In this document: piece by piece, positions 5,116 to 6,849 of the stretch
Layout of the letters: each line of letters begins with the position of its first letter
How positions within the stretch are numbered: the stretch's first letter is position 1
Assembly: GCA_021798435.1 (NCBI GenBank)
Contig: JAJZGN010000106.1
Coordinates: 1 to 6,849 of the forward strand
Origin: a bacterium
GTDB taxonomy: Bacteria; Chloroflexota; Dormibacteria; Aeolococcales; Bog-877
Direction of reading: 5' to 3'
Length of the DNA: 6,849 nucleotides
Notes under the pieces: generated by a model
What the model saw: the letters and a program-made list of their open reading frames with translations, nothing else
What the model was told of the DNA's origin: nothing
Databases searched by the model: none
Made by a program: the position numbers and the translations under genes

Positions 5116-6063
5116 ATGCACGCCCTGACCATCACCCCAGGCGGTCTGGAGTGGTCACCAAGGCCCGATCCCGTACCCCAGGGATCCCAGCTGCTGGTGG
5201 GGGTGAGGGCGGCCGGGGTGAACCCGGCCGATCTGCTCCAGGCCCAGGGCCACTACCCCCCTCCCCCCGACGTGCCGCCGGACGTGCCCGGCCTGGAGAT
5301 GGCTGGCACGGTGGTGGAAGTTGGTCCGCTGGCCCGCCAGTTCAAGGTCGGCGATCGGGTCATGGGCCTCGTCGGCGGAGGCGCCCAGGCAGAGCTGGCG
5401 CTGGTCGACGAATCCGTCGCCCTTCCGGTCCCGAGCGAGATCGGCTGGGAGAGCGCGGGGGGGTTCATGGAGGCGTTCCTCACCGCCTACGACGCGCTCA
5501 TCTGTCAGGGCGGGCTCACCGTCGGGGCCAGGGTTCTGGTGACCGGGGCCTCGGGTGGGGTCGGCACCGCGGCGATTCAGCTGGCGGCGGCGGCGGGCGC
5601 CGACGTCACGGCATCGGCCCGGAGGACGGAGTTCCACCCCCAGCTCCGGGCGCTGGGGGCGCACCGGGCGATGGTGCCCTCCGAGGCGTCTGTCGCCGGG
5701 CCCTATGACCTGGTGCTGGAGCTGGTGGGGGGACCGATGCTGTCCTCCCACCTGGGGCAGCTGGGGACTTCGGGGCGCATGATCGTCATCGGCGTGGGTG
5801 CCGGTCGGCAGATCGACGTCGACCTCTCCCGGCTGATGTCGCGGAGGGCCGCGATCGCGGCGTCCACGCTGCGTGCCCGCCCCCTGTTTGAGAAGGCGAA
5901 GCTGGTCCGCAGCGTGGGAGATAGGCTGCTCCCCCGGCTGGCCTCGGGCCAACTGCGGGTCCCGTTGGCCGTGACCTTTCCGTTCCCCGAAGCGCCTGCG
6001 GCCTATCGGAGGGTCGGCGAGGGCGGAAACCTCGGCAAGGTGGTGCTGCTCGCAGGCAGCTGA
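5116..6063 (+). CDS. Zinc-less NADPH:quinone oxidoreductase-like MDR protein (PIG3/zeta-crystallin type)
   Basis: This complete 315-residue medium-chain dehydrogenase/reductase probably uses NAD(P)H to reduce quinones or related carbonyl compounds in the cytoplasm; the substrate cannot be told from sequence. The N-terminal GroES-like domain shows AAGVNPADLLQAQGHYP (33-49), PGLEMAGTVVEVG (58-70) and VGDRVMGLVGGG. GFMEAFLTAYDAL (116-128) follows, then the Rossmann nucleotide-binding motif VTGASGGVGTAAIQLA (142-157). The C-terminus has GKVVLL. Cys and His residues of zinc-dependent alcohol dehydrogenases are absent, placing it in the quinone reductase branch. The usual cofactor-binding YxxK-type residues after the Rossmann turn were not clearly assignable, so NADPH preference is assumed from the family. 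The ATG is chosen because it starts the first beta strand and follows a -10-like hexamer; the frame is open to 4948 but overlaps the previous gene. It begins 4 bases after that gene's stop. Confidence 0.9.
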   Translation: MHALTITPGGLEWSPRPDPVPQGSQLLVGVRAAGVNPADLLQAQGHYPPPPDVPPDVPGLEMAGTVVEVGPLARQFKVGDRVMGLVGGGAQAELALVDESVALPVPSEIGWESAGGFMEAFLTAYDALICQGGLTVGARVLVTGASGGVGTAAIQLAAAAGADVTASARRTEFHPQLRALGAHRAMVPSEASVAGPYDLVLELVGGPMLSSHLGQLGTSGRMIVIGVGAGRQIDVDLSRLMSRRAAIAASTLRARPLFEKAKLVRSVGDRLLPRLASGQLRVPLAVTFPFPEAPAAYRRVGEGGNLGKVVLLAGS

Positions 6064-6064
6064 C

Positions 6065-6088
6065 CGGCCGGGGCGCATCGCCCGGCCG
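6065..6088 (+). terminator. GC-rich hairpin after the oxidoreductase gene
   Basis: CGGCCGGG (6065-6072) and CCCGGCCG (6081-6088) form a perfect 8-bp stem 1 base after the stop codon. There is no U tract, so it is at best a non-canonical terminator of the kind proposed for high-GC bacteria, or an mRNA 3'-end stabiliser. It separates this gene from the promoter of the next one. Confidence 0.4.
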
Positions 6089-6099
6089 CCATCGGTTGC

Positions 6100-6105
6100 T
6101 AGAGT
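6100..6105 (+). promoter_or_regulatory. -10 element for a leaderless phosphoribosyltransferase transcript
   Basis: TAGAGT fits TANNNT and ends exactly 6 bases before the ATG at 6112, with no Shine-Dalgarno. The upstream hairpin fits a separate transcript starting here. No clear -35 is visible. Confidence 0.6.
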
Positions 6106-6111
6106 TAGTTC

Positions 6112-6765
6112 ATGGAGGCCCCCCCGCCGACCCGGCAGCTCGAGGTGCCGGAGTTGACGGTTCCGGCGCCCGAAGCGGTGGGCCAGCTGGCCTTCTGGAA
6201 CGACGTCGGGGTCGAGCCGGCCCCGGTGCGGGAGATCGCCAGCGCCGAGATGGTGCGCGCGCGGGTGGCGGCCCTGGCGCGGGAGATCGCCCAGGACATG
6301 GGGGCGGAGCCGCTGACCCTGGCGGTGGTCCTGCGGGGGGCCTTCGTGTTTGCGGCCGACCTGGCCCGAGAGCTGATCGTGAACAAGATGGAGAACCTAC
6401 TGGTCACCTTCTTCCATGCCAGCAGCTACCGGGGTACCAAGGCCTGGCGGGCTCCGGTGATCGAGGAGTTGGGCGACCCCAGCACCGATGGCCGGCAGAC
6501 CATCCTCATCATCGACGACATCGTCGACGCCGGCCATACCGCCCAGGCGATGATCGAGCGGCTCGCCTCCCCCACCCGGCGGATCGAGTACTGCGCCCTC
6601 CTGGACCGGCCCGAGGCCAGGGAGGTCCCGGTCCATCCGCGCTACGTGGGGTTCCACCTGAGAGGCCCGGGCTTCGTGGTGGGATACGGCCTGGACTACG
6701 ACGGCAAGTACCGGGAGCTGCCCTACCTCGCCCAGTGGATCCCGCCGCCCCCCACCGCCGGCTGA
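6112..6765 (+). CDS. hpt: Hypoxanthine-guanine phosphoribosyltransferase-like protein, N-terminally extended
   Basis: This 217-residue phosphoribosyltransferase probably salvages hypoxanthine or guanine with PRPP to IMP or GMP. The core (about residues 42-208) has VVLRGAFVFAADL (72-84), a SSY loop (104-106), the PRPP-binding motif ILIIDDIVDAGHT (131-143), CALLDRPEAREV (161-172) and FVVGYGLDYDGKYRELPY (188-205). Compared with typical enzymes (VLIVEDIIDTGLT, LLDKP, VLKGAF), the acidic pair ED is DD (135-136), the DTG turn is DAG (139-141), and the purine O6-binding Lys (Lys165 in human HPRT) is Arg166. The catalytic Asp139 is kept, as are Asp195 and Arg201. A Pro-rich N-terminal tail of about 38 residues precedes the usual start; typical bacterial proteins are near 180 aa. 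Substrate range is therefore less certain than family membership. The start is supported by the -10-like TAGAGT 6 bases upstream. Confidence 0.85.
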   Translation: MEAPPPTRQLEVPELTVPAPEAVGQLAFWNDVGVEPAPVREIASAEMVRARVAALAREIAQDMGAEPLTLAVVLRGAFVFAADLARELIVNKMENLLVTFFHASSYRGTKAWRAPVIEELGDPSTDGRQTILIIDDIVDAGHTAQAMIERLASPTRRIEYCALLDRPEAREVPVHPRYVGFHLRGPGFVVGYGLDYDGKYRELPYLAQWIPPPPTAG

Positions 6766-6793
6766 GCGGGGCGGGGCCCAGCCCCACCCCGCT
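6765..6793. terminator. GC-rich hairpin after hpt, possibly bidirectional
   Basis: AGCGGGG-C-GGGGC, loop CCA, GCCCC-A-CCCCGCT forms a 12-bp stem with one internal mismatch, starting at the last base of the stop codon. It lacks a T run on either strand. Its position between hpt and a possible convergent gene fits a non-canonical terminator. Confidence 0.5.
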
Positions 6794-6801
6794 CCGGAGC
6801 G

Positions 6802-6849
6802 TCAGACGGGGGTCGCGGCGCCGGTCTCGGGTGCTTCCATCTCACGCCG
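6802..6849 (-). CDS. Possible 3' end of a convergent gene (partial)
   Basis: On the minus strand one frame is open from the right edge for 15 codons, ending ...EMEAPETGAATPV and a TGA. The Ala/Thr/Pro-rich tail is typical of C-termini in high-GC genomes, and the hairpin at 6765-6793 would separate two converging genes. The stretch is too short to identify a protein or to exclude non-coding DNA. Confidence 0.3.
   Translation of the reverse strand, partial: RREMEAPETGAATPV

Noticed and set aside
5155..6078. Long minus-strand open frame (307 codons) opposite the oxidoreductase
   Set aside because: Rich in Arg, Gly, Gln and His with no domain; it mirrors the third-position GC of the real gene.

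Overview
The window is high-GC, gene-dense bacterial chromosome with ordinary housekeeping genes. I see no transposase, integrase, tRNA, rRNA, CRISPR array or phage gene. The gene set is an AroH-type chorismate mutase, a type I DAHP synthase with an N-terminal regulatory domain, a paired set of YdbS/YdbT-like PH-domain membrane proteins, and transcripts that appear leaderless. Together with the base composition this points to an actinobacterial or related deep-branching high-GC lineage (Acidimicrobiia/Thermoleophilia, Dormibacterota or Chloroflexota). Phylum placement is an inference and is not secure.

Left half, minus strand (1-3177), read right to left: trp promoter, a short Trp-rich leader peptide (trpL), an intrinsic terminator acting as attenuator, trpE, trpG, a 235-bp gap with a small ORF and strong RNA hairpins, aroH, and the 5' end of a DAHP synthase gene that leaves the window. 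The coding genes are tightly packed: trpE/trpG and aroH/DAHP synthase each overlap by a GTGA tetranucleotide. The cluster covers entry into the shikimate pathway (DAHP synthase) and both competing exits from chorismate: anthranilate synthase (TrpE plus TrpG) towards Trp, and chorismate mutase towards Phe and Tyr.

Centre, plus strand (3239-5111): transcribed divergently from the trp promoter are two overlapping genes for membrane proteins with bacterial PH (bPH2/DUF304) domains, one small with a single domain and one large with three, in the YdbS/YdbT arrangement.

Right side, plus strand (5104-6793): a zinc-less quinone-oxidoreductase-like MDR protein (PIG3/zeta-crystallin type), then an HPRT-like purine phosphoribosyltransferase with an N-terminal extension and several substituted active-site residues. 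A GC-rich hairpin follows, and perhaps the 3' tip of a convergent gene at the right edge.

The most informative signals are regulatory. (1) A trp attenuator has three Trp codons within five, a 9-bp terminator with a U-rich tail, and a competing antiterminator helix; its leader peptide probably starts at the transcript's first base. (2) An RNA leader before aroH can hide the aroH Shine-Dalgarno sequence in a hairpin, and it contains a small ORF with clustered Phe/Tyr codons. (3) A -10 element (TANNNT-like) lies 6-8 bases ahead of each transcript-first start codon, so leaderless initiation appears to be the rule for first genes while internal operon genes use Shine-Dalgarno sequences or overlaps. 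I did not find evidence for a wholly new defence or mobile system.
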